Translations under genes and position numbers: made by a program
The notes under the pieces: model-generated
Database searches by the model: none
What the model saw: the letters and a program-made list of their open reading frames with translations, nothing else
What the model was told of the DNA's origin: nothing
Origin: Trinickia acidisoli
GTDB lineage: Bacteria > Pseudomonadota > Gammaproteobacteria > Burkholderiales > Burkholderiaceae
DNA length: 64,000 bases
Assembly: GCF_017315725.1 (NCBI RefSeq)
Contig: NZ_JAFLRG010000002.1
Coordinates: 1,860,001-1,924,000 of the forward strand
Reading direction: 5' to 3'
Shown here: positions 35,541 to 45,771 of the stretch, piece after piece
Position numbering within the stretch: the first letter of the stretch is position 1
Layout: each line of letters begins with the position of its first letter

Positions 35541-38500
35541 TCAACCCGCCGGCGCCAGATCCACGCGCGTCGCCGGGCCGTTGTCCTTCATGCCCTCCGT
35601 CCCGAAATGAGGCGCCGTGACCTCGAGCCTGCTCGGATCGACCTTCGCACTCAGATACTGTCGAACGCTCTGCGCGCGCTGGTCGGCAAGGGTGTGCAGG
35701 CTCGTGTCGTCGACAGTTGCGTGAGCAGCGAGCGCGCGCTTCATGTCGTCATCGGGCACCGTCTTCGTCAGGCCGATGAAATTGCGCGGCTTCTTGAAAT
35801 CGGCGTCCTTGTAGGCTTGCGTCAGATAGCGGTGGTATTCGTCCGCATTAACCGTCAGGGTCGATGGGTCGACATGCTGTCCGTCGCTCTCCAGCGCTTT
35901 CGCCTTTTCCTTCTTGACGAGATCGTCGACGTACGCGAGCCGTAGGCCCGGGGTATCGACGTTCGCGTCGGCGCGTCCGCTCAAATCGAGTTTCACTTCG
36001 GGCTTTTCGCCCAGCAGCTTGGCGAGCGTGTCGAGTTTCTCGCGCGACGCATCGGTCAGCACGGTCGAGCCCGGCGCGAACGCGACGTATTGGAGCTGTT
36101 GCGCGCTTGCCGAACCGCTTCCCCCGCCGCCGAACGCGTTCGCGAGCAACGAGAACGGCGCAGTGACGGCCCGTTCGATCAAGTGCGTCACGGCACTCCA
36201 GATCAAGCTGCCCAAACTGAATTGCGGATTCGACAGCGATCCCGAAACGGGAATGTTGACGTCGATCTGACCGCGCGAATCTTTCAAAAGCGCGATGGCG
36301 AGACGAACGGGCAGATGCGTTTCCGTGTCGTTTTGCACGTGGTCGCCGAACGTCAACTGATCGATGAACAAATGGTTGGTCGCGCTGAGCAGATCGTTGG
36401 CGAGCTGATAGTGCAAATCGACGTTCAGGCTCCCCTTCACGATCGGATAGCCCGCGTACTTCAGCGAATACGGCGTCAGGTTCTTGAGTTCGATGTCATG
36501 CGCGCTCGCGCTCAGATCGAGCAACGGCTTCGGCGCCAGCGGATTGGCCGTGCCGCGAATCGTGATCGGGCCGTTGTTCGCCAAGCTCGCGCTGACGTCC
36601 ACCGGCGCAGGCGTTGCGACGTCGGTACCGAACGTGCCGATCGTACCCGTGATGTCGACGAGATCCGCTGTGTAATTCGGCCTGACGAAGTCATCGGTGT
36701 AGGTGACGTGGCCTTGCTGCAGCACGATCTGGCCGATGCGCGCATGCAGCGGCGTAGACGGCTCCTTCGGCGACGCCGTTTCCACGTGCGCGGTACTCGT
36801 CGACGGCTTTGGCTGACCGGCCCCGTCGCTCGACGCCTCGCGCTGCTGGGCCAGCACGTCGTTCAGGTTCAGCTTGCCCTGCGCATCGAGCAGCACGCGC
36901 CCGGAAAAGCGAGTGAAAGTGACGCGCGCGATGTCGAGATTGACGCCGTGTGCGTCGTACCGCGCGTTGATGCCCGCGACCCCGAGCGTGCCCCAGCCGG
37001 CGAGCGGCGCCGAATTGGTGCGATCGAGCAAGCGCACGTCGACCAGCGCCGCACCGCCGCGGTAGGAGTAGGACGCGGCGCCTCGCGCGGGCAGCGCGGC
37101 CTTCAGTTGGCCGCGGGCGTTCAGCTCGGCGCGGGCGATCTTCGCATTGAGCTTGCCGCCGATATACGGCTCGAACGGCGAGAGGTCGAGCCGGTTCGCT
37201 TCCACCGTCAAGGTGGCGTCGAGCGGGCTCGGCACGATGTCGCCGTTCACGCTCAACGTGCCCTTCCCGTTCAACGAAGTCTCGAGCTTGACCGCAAGCG
37301 GTCGGCTCATATCCTCGGTCACGTTGCGCACGTCGAGCTCGATAGGCGCGAGATGCAGCTTCGCGGGGTGCGGCGCCGCTTCGTCGGTCATCTGCGCCGA
37401 GCCGTCCTTCAGGACCAGTTCGCCGATCCGGTAATGCCAGCCGGGTTCCGCCGATTTCGCCGATTTCGTTTCCGTGCCGCGGGCCGGCTCGCGGGTGCGG
37501 GGCTCGTGGGTGCGACGACGGGAATCGGTCGCGTGCGTCGGCGGCTCCTTGGCCGAGTGCTGCGATCGCGGCGACCGCGGCGCTTGTGCAAGCTCCGTCA
37601 AGCTGATGCGGCCGTCCTTGTCGCGTGCTCCGGACACTGCCAGGCCCGTCGCCTCGACGCGGTCGATATCGGCCGAGCGCGCGGCCAAGTCGATGCTCTT
37701 GATAACGACGCGGCCTTGCGCCAACGCAACGGCCGGCGCGGCGCCCTGCGCGGCGCCGGGGTCCATCACCTTCAACGATTTGAGCGACAGCTCGCCGGCG
37801 CCAACGCGCACTTGGGCCGCGGGCCCCGACCAGTCGGCATCGAGCGGGAGCGACGCGCCTAGCGTGCCGTCGGCGAGGCTCGCCCTCGTGACACCGTCCC
37901 AGTAGGGCTGCGCCAGCGGCAGGGCCAGGTCGTCGATCGTCAATTGCGCGTCGGCCCGTTTCGCCGCTAGGCCGAGCGCGCCGGTCGCCGCGATGCTGCC
38001 GCCCTGCGTGAGCGCGGTGTGAATCGTATAGCGTGCTTTGGCTGAGCCTAGCGTCGAAAAATCGTCGAGCGTGACCGTCAAGTTCGTCAGATCGAGGGCG
38101 ACGGCGCGTTCGGGCACGCGATCTTCCAGCCCGACGTTGCCGTCGTTCAGCGCGAAATGCTTGATCGACAAATCAAGGGGGGTGGGCTTTTGCGTATTTT
38201 CGCCGGCCGGCGAGGAGGCGGAGGAGGCAGCGGAAGTGGTGAAAGCGCCCGCGGCCGGCGGCGATGAAGCAGCCGCGGCCGCACTCGCCGCACTCGTTTC
38301 GCCGGAGGCTGGAACGGACTTCGCCGCGAACGCCTGGGCGATGCTGAGTTCGCCCGAATGCTCGCGGGTCAAATGCAGCGAAGGCTGATCGAGCCGAATC
38401 TCGTCGAATCGATAAACGCCCGCGAGCGGCTGAAGCCCCGACGCGGCGACGTGCAGCGCGTGCACGGAGAAAAACGGCGCATGCGAGGCGTCAACGATCT

Positions 38501-39374
38501 GCGCGTCGGTCAGATCGGCCGTGCCGGTGACTGTCAGCGTCGGCTTGTCGGCCGACATCATGAATCGCAGTTCGAGATCGCCGGCCAGCGTGCCGCTTTG
38601 CATCTCGAGCGGCAGCTTGGCCGGCACGTAAGAAAGCAGGCGCGGCACGTTAAGACCGCTGAACTTCAGCGCCACATCGGATTCGCGCGATTGCGCGAAC
38701 GGCTTGGTCTTACCGTTGATCGCGATCGGACTACCGTCGACGCGCGCTGAAAAACGCGGATCGACGAAGATGTCGGTTTGCGACGGCAGCGTCGCGATGA
38801 ACGGAACGCCGAGCGAGAGTCGGTCAACGACGTGCCGAGCGCCGAGCAAGCGGTCGTCGAAATCGACGCTGCCGTTCTCGACAGCGATGTTGGACACCGA
38901 GAACAACGTCGGGCCTGCTTGCGGCTTCGACGGTTTCGCGAATTTTTCCGCGATGTCGCTGAAGTTGAAGCGCTGGGCGTCGTAGCGAATCACGTTGATG
39001 CGGGGCGAATCGACGCGTAGCTCGGTCACGATCGGCGCAAAACGCAGCAGCGTCATCCACGACACGCGCACGACGAGGCGTTCGATAGCGGCGAATTCGC
39101 CGGCACCGCCGCGTTCGCCGATGCGCACGCCGTCGACTTCGAGCCGAAGCGTATAGGGATTGAGCGCGACGTGAGCAATCGCCGCCGGCCGATCGAGGGC
39201 CTCGCCGAGTTGCCGCTCGGCAATATGCCGGATCAGCGGCGGCGCCGCGAAAAAGCCGAGCAACCCGTACAACACCACGGCAATCGCCACGCCTATCGCC
39301 GTGCGGCGCGCGCCGCGCGACCGCATCCTATCCCCCAGGCGGCGCAGCATGCCGCCTTTCGGTTCGCTCGTCAT
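35541..39374 (-). CDS. DUF748/AsmA-like envelope protein with OmpA-like C-terminal motif
   Basis: The 1277-residue protein has one N-terminal inner-membrane helix (TAIGVAIAVVLYGLLGFFA, about 25-43) and a long periplasmic region of repeated beta strands typical of AsmA/DUF748 bridge-like lipid transfer proteins. Segments such as RLEVDGVRIGERG and VRVSWMTLLRFAPIVTELRVDSPRINV near the start are characteristic. Low-complexity Ala/Ser insertions lie at about 360-400 and a basic Arg/Thr stretch at about 600-630. Near the C-terminus VAFAPGSTVLTDASREKLDTL resembles an OmpA peptidoglycan-binding start. It probably moves or organises lipids between the membranes. Confidence 0.85.
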   Translation of the reverse strand: MTSEPKGGMLRRLGDRMRSRGARRTAIGVAIAVVLYGLLGFFAAPPLIRHIAERQLGEALDRPAAIAHVALNPYTLRLEVDGVRIGERGGAGEFAAIERLVVRVSWMTLLRFAPIVTELRVDSPRINVIRYDAQRFNFSDIAEKFAKPSKPQAGPTLFSVSNIAVENGSVDFDDRLLGARHVVDRLSLGVPFIATLPSQTDIFVDPRFSARVDGSPIAINGKTKPFAQSRESDVALKFSGLNVPRLLSYVPAKLPLEMQSGTLAGDLELRFMMSADKPTLTVTGTADLTDAQIVDASHAPFFSVHALHVAASGLQPLAGVYRFDEIRLDQPSLHLTREHSGELSIAQAFAAKSVPASGETSAASAAAAASSPPAAGAFTTSAASSASSPAGENTQKPTPLDLSIKHFALNDGNVGLEDRVPERAVALDLTNLTVTLDDFSTLGSAKARYTIHTALTQGGSIAATGALGLAAKRADAQLTIDDLALPLAQPYWDGVTRASLADGTLGASLPLDADWSGPAAQVRVGAGELSLKSLKVMDPGAAQGAAPAVALAQGRVVIKSIDLAARSADIDRVEATGLAVSGARDKDGRISLTELAQAPRSPRSQHSAKEPPTHATDSRRRTHEPRTREPARGTETKSAKSAEPGWHYRIGELVLKDGSAQMTDEAAPHPAKLHLAPIELDVRNVTEDMSRPLAVKLETSLNGKGTLSVNGDIVPSPLDATLTVEANRLDLSPFEPYIGGKLNAKIARAELNARGQLKAALPARGAASYSYRGGAALVDVRLLDRTNSAPLAGWGTLGVAGINARYDAHGVNLDIARVTFTRFSGRVLLDAQGKLNLNDVLAQQREASSDGAGQPKPSTSTAHVETASPKEPSTPLHARIGQIVLQQGHVTYTDDFVRPNYTADLVDITGTIGTFGTDVATPAPVDVSASLANNGPITIRGTANPLAPKPLLDLSASAHDIELKNLTPYSLKYAGYPIVKGSLNVDLHYQLANDLLSATNHLFIDQLTFGDHVQNDTETHLPVRLAIALLKDSRGQIDVNIPVSGSLSNPQFSLGSLIWSAVTHLIERAVTAPFSLLANAFGGGGSGSASAQQLQYVAFAPGSTVLTDASREKLDTLAKLLGEKPEVKLDLSGRADANVDTPGLRLAYVDDLVKKEKAKALESDGQHVDPSTLTVNADEYHRYLTQAYKDADFKKPRNFIGLTKTVPDDDMKRALAAHATVDDTSLHTLADQRAQSVRQYLSAKVDPSRLEVTAPHFGTEGMKDNGPATRVDLAPAG

Positions 39375-39428
39375 CGCACGGCTCCAATCACGCTCGGTTG
39401 CTCCTTTGCACTCGCTTCACCCCCAATG

Positions 39429-40925
39429 TTATCGACGCTCGAGCTTCGGCGGCGCCCAACTGCCGTCCGTCGCCGACGGCTGCGGCGCGAACAGCCGCAT
39501 CACGAGCTGGAATGGCCCCTGCGGCGTGGGCAGCCAATTCGATTGGCGCATCCGACCCGGCGACTTCGACGACACGTAGATATCGATCGAGCCGTCGCGG
39601 TTGCGACGCAGGCGATCATGCGAATCGATCGAATGATGCGGGACACGGTCTGCCACCAACGCACCGTCCGACGTGTAGGCCGTGATCGTCCAGTACGCGC
39701 GCGCCGGCGGCAGCGTCTTGCGCGTGAAATGCATCACGTACTCGTGGCTGCCGTCGAGCGGCTGTCCGTCGCCGTCGACCGATACGGTCGGAAACACTTC
39801 GTCTCGCGTGGTAGCGGCGCCCGCATGCGAGAAGGTCGCATAGGCGCGCAATGCGTAGTCGTCGCGATAGTTGCCGGTGCTGTCGCCTGCCCAGCTCCAA
39901 CCGTCGCCTGACACGGCGTTGACGGGCGGCGTCTGTACGCGCTTGATGCCGTCGGTCACGCCCGCTGCGATCGCCTTGGCCGAACCGTCCTGGAAATGAA
40001 AGGCCTCGCCCGGCTTCACGCCGATATCGGCCAGTTCCTTGAGGGCATGGCTGTCGTCGGACGACGGGGGATTGTCGTGCAAGGCGTCCGCCAGCTTGCC
40101 GAAGAAACCGTTCGCATCGAGTTGCGTGACGGCAGCCGCGTTCGCGGGCAGGCCCGTCGAGACCTCGGCGATGCTTTCTTGCGGATCGTCGGCGCGCTCC
40201 TGCGCGGCTAGGCGCTCGCGCTTGGCGTGCTTGCCGCGCGCGGCATGCGATTCGTGCTCGTCGATCAGATAGGCCGACAGCGGCGCAACCTTCACCTCGT
40301 TGAGCATACGGCGCGCCGACGGCACCGAACGGGCGTCGAGCGCCGCGATGCGCACACCGAGCCAAAGGTTGTTGCTCGGTGCATCCACGCGCTCGACGCC
40401 GGACGGCAGATCGCCGCTCCAACCCGGGGGAACGAGCGCGATCGTTTGCGGCTTGGGCGCACCGGTGCGCGCGTTGGCGCTCGCCCCCGTCGACCAGACG
40501 ACGTTCGTCCACATGTCGAGGACGCGGGCATCGAGGAAACGGCCACGCGTGTTGGGCAGCGACACCACTACGGGCTCTTTCGACAGATCGAGCCATGCGT
40601 TGGCCGACAACGTGTCGACGTCGGCCAGCGGCGGCACTTCATCGCCCGCGGTCTCGACCATGGGCAGCGGCCGCAGCGTATTGAGCAGCGCGCCCGCATC
40701 GGTATCCGCGCCCGCCAGTGCCGCGGCACGTGCCGTCGTCATGACGACGAGCGGGTAGCCGAACACGTATGAATCCACGACTTCGTCTTGAGTCCAGCCG
40801 CCCGCGTTCGACGGCGGCGGCGCCTTGACCGGCGCGGCGCAACCCGCAAAGACGACGGCGGCAAGGCATGCCAGCCACGAATGCGCCCCCAAGGGCAGCA
40901 TGGATTTTCGAGTTTTTGTTGTCAT
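39429..40925 (-). CDS. DUF1254/DUF1214 domain lipoprotein
   Basis: From the ATG at 40925 the protein has 498 residues with a lipoprotein signal (WLACLAAVVFAGCAAP, lipid Cys at about 30). The DUF1254 domain follows (VVDSYVFGYPLVVMTTARAAALAG, then MWTNVVWSTGASANA). The DUF1214 domain lies at the C-terminal end (AYWTITAYTSDGALVADRVPH and GRMRQSNWLPTPQGPFQLVMRLF). These paired domains are frequent in proteobacteria and their function is not established. It is downstream of, and in the same direction as, no clear partner, and it is divergent from copA. Confidence 0.87.
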   Translation of the reverse strand: MTTKTRKSMLPLGAHSWLACLAAVVFAGCAAPVKAPPPSNAGGWTQDEVVDSYVFGYPLVVMTTARAAALAGADTDAGALLNTLRPLPMVETAGDEVPPLADVDTLSANAWLDLSKEPVVVSLPNTRGRFLDARVLDMWTNVVWSTGASANARTGAPKPQTIALVPPGWSGDLPSGVERVDAPSNNLWLGVRIAALDARSVPSARRMLNEVKVAPLSAYLIDEHESHAARGKHAKRERLAAQERADDPQESIAEVSTGLPANAAAVTQLDANGFFGKLADALHDNPPSSDDSHALKELADIGVKPGEAFHFQDGSAKAIAAGVTDGIKRVQTPPVNAVSGDGWSWAGDSTGNYRDDYALRAYATFSHAGAATTRDEVFPTVSVDGDGQPLDGSHEYVMHFTRKTLPPARAYWTITAYTSDGALVADRVPHHSIDSHDRLRRNRDGSIDIYVSSKSPGRMRQSNWLPTPQGPFQLVMRLFAPQPSATDGSWAPPKLERR

Positions 40926-41212
40926 GTGTACGATCTCTTGGCCAGGCACACGGCGGCCTAGCCTCCGCCTTCACCGTTTGCAGCGTTCGATCCGGCCGGG
41001 ATCGGGTGCTGCATCGATTCTCCATCGAATCGCGAGAGCGTTTTATCGTATCCTCGGCTGCTAGGCAAGGAGCAAGCTGCATTCGAGGATAAGACGCGTC
41101 CGCCGCGCCCGGCATATTGTGCGCCCGTTGTGTTTGCACGAATCCCACTATCTATCGCTCGCGGCACGCGCGGGCAAACGTGCCGACGCGCGACGGCCTC
41201 CGAACGCGCCGC

Positions 41213-41245
41213 TTGACCTTCCCATCATGGGAAGCTCGATCGTGT
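41213..41245 (+). promoter_or_regulatory. CueR/MerR-type promoter of copA
   Basis: TTGACC (41213-41218) is followed by the dyad CTTCCCATCATGGGAAG (41218-41234), close to the known CueR site in the copA promoter of E. coli (TTGACCTTCCC...GGAAGG). A -10 near 41238-41243 would give the long 19-20 bp spacer typical of MerR-controlled promoters. It places the copA transcription start after the ATGs at 41119 and 41227, which supports the 41302 start. Confidence 0.75.
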
Positions 41246-41301
41246 TTTCCATTGTTGCAATCGCCCGTCCGTTTACGCGTGTTTTCGTCGCTTCAGCCAT
41301 C

Positions 41302-43608
41302 ATGACCGACTTAGCCTCTGCCGTCGGCGTCGACGTGTCGACGACCGAGCTCGACATCGAAGGAATGACCTGCGCCTCGTGCGCCGCGCGCGTCGAAAAA
41401 GCGCTTGCGCGCGTCCCGGGGGTGACTGCTGCCTCCGTCAATCTCGCCACTGAACGCGCCACGGTACGCGCGGCCGAATCGCTCACCGCCCTCGACGTTC
41501 AACGGTTCGTCGATGCCGTCGTCGACGCCGGGTACCAAGCCCGGCCCGTCGTCGCCGACGAAGCGGCCGGCGCGCAAGGGCACGCCTCGCCCGCGATCGA
41601 CGGCATCCGCGCGCGGCAAGCCCGGCGTGAACTGGCCGGCGTTGCGCTCGCGGCGCTGCTCAGCGTTCCGCTCGCGCTACCGATGCTGACGACGCCGTTC
41701 GGTGTCGAGTCGGCCCTGCCGCCATGGCTGCAGCTCGTGCTGGCGAGTATCGTCCAATTCGTCTGCGGCGCGCGCTTCTACGTGGGCGCTTATCGAGCCC
41801 TTCGGGCGCGCGCCGGCAACATGGACCTGCTCGTCGCACTCGGCACCTCGGCGGCCTACGGACTGAGCGTCTGGCAGACGATCGCTCACCCCGGCGACGC
41901 CATGCACCTGTATTTCGAGGCGTCCGCCGTCGTCATCACGCTCGTGCGGCTCGGCAAGTGGCTGGAAGCCCGCGCCAAACGGGAAACGACCAACGCCATT
42001 CGCGCGCTGGCCGCGCTGCGGCCCGATCGCGCCCACGTCAAGGACGAATTCGGCGGCGAGCGCGAGGTGCCGATCGGCCAGGTGCGCGTCGGCATGACGG
42101 TCGTCATCCGGCCCGGCGAACGCGTGCCCGTCGATGGGCTCATCGCCGCGGGTCGGACGCACGTCGACGAATCGCTCGTCACCGGAGAAAGCCTGCCCGT
42201 CGCGAAAGGCCCGGGCGATCGCGTCACCGCAGGGTCGGTCAATGGCGAAGGCACGCTCGATGTGACGACGGGCGCAACGGGCGCCGAGACGACGCTCGCG
42301 CGCATCATCCGGCTCGTCGAAAGCGCGCAAGCGGAGAAGGCGCCGATCCAGCGGCTCGTCGATCGCGTCAGCGCCGTGTTCGTGCCGGCCATCCTCGTGC
42401 TCGCCGCGGCGACGCTCGGGCTTTGGCTGCTCGCCGGCGCATCGGCGCAGGCTGCGATTCTCGACGCCGTGTCCGTGCTCGTCATCGCCTGCCCATGTGC
42501 GCTGGGGCTCGCGACGCCCGCCGCGATCATGGCCGGCACCGGGGTGGCCGCTCGGCACGGCGTGCTGATCAAGGACGCCGAAGCGCTCGAGCTCGCGCAG
42601 CGCGTGTCCATCGTCGCGTTCGACAAGACCGGCACGCTGACGGTCGGCAAGCCCAAGCTCGTCGCGTTCGAACCGTTCGGTATCGCCTGCGACGACGCGC
42701 TTGCGCTGGCCGCCGCGGTCGGGCACAACAGCGATCATCCGCTGGCGCAGGCCCTTCTAGCCGAGTACGACGCCCGTTTGGCCTCGCCGCACGCTTCAAG
42801 CGCGGGCGAAGCACGTCGGGGCCTGCCGTCGGCCAAGCACGCGCAAGCCGTGGCCGGGCATGGGATGCAAGCCGAGATCAACGGATCCACCGTTTGTGTC
42901 GGCAACGGACGCTGGCTCGAAGCGCTCGGTATCGAGCCGCCAACCGAGGCACGTGCGCGCGCAGCGGAACTGGAAGCCGCCGGCAATACGGTTTCCTGGC
43001 TCGCCCGTACGGGCACGGGACATGCGCCGGCCGAAGCGCTCGCCCTCATCGCTTTCGGCGACAGCGTCAAACCGACGGCCCGCGCCGCCGTCGAGCAACT
43101 GGCCGCGCGCGGCGTCAAGAGCGTGCTCGTGACGGGCGATAATCGCGGAGCGGCGGCCAGCGTCGCGGCCGCACTCGGCATCGACGAATACTACGCACAG
43201 GTATTGCCGGCGGACAAAGCCAACATCGTCGCGCGGCTCAAAGCGCGCACAGGGCAAATCGTCGCCATGGCCGGCGACGGTATCAACGATGCGCCGGCGC
43301 TCGCCGCGGCCGACGTCGGCATCGCGCTCGCGACAGGCACGGACGTCGCCATGCACGCGGCCGGCATCACGCTCATGCGAGGCGATCCCGCGCTCGTCGC
43401 CGACGCGATCGATATCTCGCGCCGAACGTATCGGAAGATCCAGCAGAACCTGTTTTGGGCGTTCGTCTACAACTTGATCGGCATTCCGCTCGCTGTGTTG
43501 GGGCTGCTCAATCCGATGCTGGCCGGCGCCGCCATGGCGTTTTCGAGCGTCAGCGTCGTCACGAACGCACTGCTGCTGAAACGGTGGAAAGGCGCCGGGA
43601 GGGTGTGA
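41302..43608 (+). CDS. copA: Copper-exporting P-type ATPase
   Basis: The ATG at 41302 gives 768 residues; earlier in-frame ATGs lie in the promoter. It has one N-terminal heavy-metal domain (GMTCASC, Cys24 and Cys27), eight predicted helices, the metal-site CPC at 397-399 (IACPCALGLATP), phosphorylated Asp441 in DKTGT, the TGES loop (VTGESLPV), HP motif GHNSDHPLAQ, and GDGINDAPAL. This is a P1B-1 Cu(I) exporter of the inner membrane. No copper chaperone or cueR gene is adjacent, but the promoter carries a CueR-like dyad. There is one HMA domain, against two in E. coli CopA. Confidence 0.95.
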   Translation: MTDLASAVGVDVSTTELDIEGMTCASCAARVEKALARVPGVTAASVNLATERATVRAAESLTALDVQRFVDAVVDAGYQARPVVADEAAGAQGHASPAIDGIRARQARRELAGVALAALLSVPLALPMLTTPFGVESALPPWLQLVLASIVQFVCGARFYVGAYRALRARAGNMDLLVALGTSAAYGLSVWQTIAHPGDAMHLYFEASAVVITLVRLGKWLEARAKRETTNAIRALAALRPDRAHVKDEFGGEREVPIGQVRVGMTVVIRPGERVPVDGLIAAGRTHVDESLVTGESLPVAKGPGDRVTAGSVNGEGTLDVTTGATGAETTLARIIRLVESAQAEKAPIQRLVDRVSAVFVPAILVLAAATLGLWLLAGASAQAAILDAVSVLVIACPCALGLATPAAIMAGTGVAARHGVLIKDAEALELAQRVSIVAFDKTGTLTVGKPKLVAFEPFGIACDDALALAAAVGHNSDHPLAQALLAEYDARLASPHASSAGEARRGLPSAKHAQAVAGHGMQAEINGSTVCVGNGRWLEALGIEPPTEARARAAELEAAGNTVSWLARTGTGHAPAEALALIAFGDSVKPTARAAVEQLAARGVKSVLVTGDNRGAAASVAAALGIDEYYAQVLPADKANIVARLKARTGQIVAMAGDGINDAPALAAADVGIALATGTDVAMHAAGITLMRGDPALVADAIDISRRTYRKIQQNLFWAFVYNLIGIPLAVLGLLNPMLAGAAMAFSSVSVVTNALLLKRWKGAGRV

Positions 43609-43664
43609 CGGGCTGTGGCGGAGCGCCGCGCGTCTAACGCTACGCTCAGCGGGCCCGGTAACCT

Positions 43665-44783
43665 TCAATGCGCGGCGGGCTTGCTCTTTTCTTTGAGGTG
43701 TCGCGCGTGCGCGGGCTTGACGTGGTTCGCCGGCCGCTGTGCGGCGGTTGCCGCCTCAGGCGCCGAGACGGCCCCAGGCAGCGTCTGCATCCGTGCGGCC
43801 AGGGCCGACGTACTGCTTGCCAGGCTTGCCAAAGCCGCTTGTTGATCGTTCAAGGTCGCTTGGGTTTGCTGCCGGGCGGTTTGCGCGCGATGCGCGAAAC
43901 CGAACAGCGCGACAGTCTGCACAACCGATACCGCAAGCAGCAGCACGAGTCCAACCAGCGCAACGGCAAGCCAATGCCGTGTGCGTCGCCAACGCTCTTC
44001 GGCCGCGCGGCGTTCCTGCACTACCGCCTCTTGCAACGAAGCGACGGCCTGCGCGAATGCCGCCGGCAGCTCGGCATCGAGTGCGCGCGAAGCGTTGTCG
44101 GCAACGCTTGCAGCACCGGCGGCTTGTGCGACGACAGGCGGAATCGGCAATGCATCCGCGCTCGGCGTGGGACGCCGCGTCATTTCGTCCGCTGGCGGCA
44201 AGCCGCTTGTGCGCGCGGTCTCGGCGGGCTTGCGTGCCGCTTGCTGACGTACGCTTGCCAGCGCGGCGCCCGGGGACAACAATTTCGGCGCTTTCGGCTC
44301 CGGCGCGCCAGGCGATGCGCCACTCGCCGCATCGCTCGAAGATGTCGCTTGCACTTGCGCCGGCTCAGGGCGCTGCCCCTCCTCGAGCGAGACGACCTTT
44401 GCGGGGACGGCCGGTTTCTCACGCGCAGCTTCCAACGCGTGCGTCGGCGCTGCCGGCGCGCCTAACGCCACCAGCGCCGCATCGGTCGGCCCGCGATCGT
44501 CCGTCGTCGATACCCGCACGTCAGCCGGCACTTCGAAGCCGAGCAGCGTCCCTTGGCGCGGATCGAACGGCAGCGATGGCGCAGCGTCGCCGGGCTCGTG
44601 GGCAGTGTCCGGCGCCGTCGACGCTTCAGGCTCGATCACAGCGCGCGCGGGGCGGCCGACGTCGTCCGACGAGGCGGCTCGGGCCCGGCCTTTCGCGGTC
44701 GAGGAGCCCTCGGAACGAGGGGTGGAGGATGCTGCGGAATCTGCCATGGCGTATGGGGGCCGCTGCGACCTGGCGCGGCTCAT
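43665..44783 (-). CDS. Unknown single-helix membrane protein with disordered flanks
   Basis: The 372-residue protein is dominated by Ala, Pro, Ser and Arg-rich disordered sequence. One membrane helix is clear (WLAVALVGLVLLLAVSVVQTVALFGF, about 267-292), followed by a coiled segment rich in Gln and Ala (about 293-335) and a His/Lys/Pro tail. I do not recognise a family. Another ATG at 44747 (MADSAAS) is an alternative start; neither has a clear ribosome binding site. It is convergent with copA. GC-rich low complexity raises the chance of overprediction, though the helix and coil look real. Confidence 0.65.
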   Translation of the reverse strand: MSRARSQRPPYAMADSAASSTPRSEGSSTAKGRARAASSDDVGRPARAVIEPEASTAPDTAHEPGDAAPSLPFDPRQGTLLGFEVPADVRVSTTDDRGPTDAALVALGAPAAPTHALEAAREKPAVPAKVVSLEEGQRPEPAQVQATSSSDAASGASPGAPEPKAPKLLSPGAALASVRQQAARKPAETARTSGLPPADEMTRRPTPSADALPIPPVVAQAAGAASVADNASRALDAELPAAFAQAVASLQEAVVQERRAAEERWRRTRHWLAVALVGLVLLLAVSVVQTVALFGFAHRAQTARQQTQATLNDQQAALASLASSTSALAARMQTLPGAVSAPEAATAAQRPANHVKPAHARHLKEKSKPAAH

Positions 44784-44920
44784 TGGTATCGTGATCGAAG
44801 CGAAGCGTATTGCGAACGCGGCATTGTCTCACGATCGGTTCGCCATGCGCCCCGCGACGGCAGGATCCAGCGCCTCGCGCACCTCTTGCAGCCGTCGTCC
44901 GCGGTAGTTGGCAGTGGTAG

Positions 44921-45652
44921 TCAGCGGCCGTCCGCCCGCACATCGTCCTGCCCGTTGCCGTCGCTCAGTCCGTTCTCGGTTTCATCCCGCAGCGCGCGCA
45001 CGCCCGGCGCATTGCGCAGTTGGCGGCACAACGACTCGAATTCGTTGGCGGACACGCGCGAGAAGCCGATGGTGATGTCGTCGCATTCGGGCTCCTCCTC
45101 GCTTTGCTGGACGATGAATTGCTTCACGCGCTCGCTCGCGTGCCCAAGGATCGTCCGCAGCGCACCGAGCGTGAGCGCGCCTCGATCCACGCGCAAGGAC
45201 ACTCGCCGCCGCAACCGCACCGAGATGTAGCGCCGCTCGATCGGCTTTATCCCCGCGAGGATCACCAGGATGATGATCGTTGCCGCGATCGCGGCGGTGT
45301 TGAGCCCCGCCCCCACGGCCAAACCGATGGCGGCGACGGACCAGACGCTCGCTGCCGTCGTGAGCCCGCGGATGACTTCGCCGCGCAGCAAAATGGCGCC
45401 CGCCCCGAGAAAGCCGATACCCGAAACGACCTGCGCTGCGATCCGCGAAGGGTCGAGCACGACATCGGGACGGCCCAGTACGTCGGCAAAGCCGAACGCC
45501 GATACGATCATGACGAGCGCCGAACTCACGCATACGAGCATGTGCGTGCGCAAACCGGCGGCCCACGCCTGCCGCTCGCGCTCGAAACCGATAACACTGC
45601 CAAGGATCGCGGCAAGAATCAGTCGCAAAACGAGTTCGACGTTGCTCAACAT
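44921..45652 (-). CDS. MgtC/SapB-family membrane protein
   Basis: The 243-residue protein has the MgtC N-terminal block: RLILAAILGSVIGFERE (10-26), GLRTHMLVCVSSALVMIVS and QVVSGIGFLGAGAILLRGE, followed by GLTTAASVWSVAAIGLAVGAG. Four to five membrane helices lie in the first 140 residues. A C-terminal cytoplasmic ACT-like part (about 150-243) is present, as in MgtC of Salmonella. Members are linked to magnesium limitation, acid and intracellular survival; the exact role here is unknown. AGGAGG lies 7 bases before the ATG. Confidence 0.92.
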   Translation of the reverse strand: MLSNVELVLRLILAAILGSVIGFERERQAWAAGLRTHMLVCVSSALVMIVSAFGFADVLGRPDVVLDPSRIAAQVVSGIGFLGAGAILLRGEVIRGLTTAASVWSVAAIGLAVGAGLNTAAIAATIIILVILAGIKPIERRYISVRLRRRVSLRVDRGALTLGALRTILGHASERVKQFIVQQSEEEPECDDITIGFSRVSANEFESLCRQLRNAPGVRALRDETENGLSDGNGQDDVRADGR

Positions 45653-45771
45653 GGTCCAGTCCTCCTTTATCGTCGGCCGGGCCGCCTCGCGCCGCGGCTT
45701 TGCATTATGCTTTGCGCTTCGCGCGACGCCGCAACGGCACGCGCCATTTCGTCGTCAAGCCAAACCGCATC

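Noticed and set aside
36090..37862. Plus-strand frame of 590 codons
   Set aside because: Antisense of the DUF748 gene and without any recognised motif.
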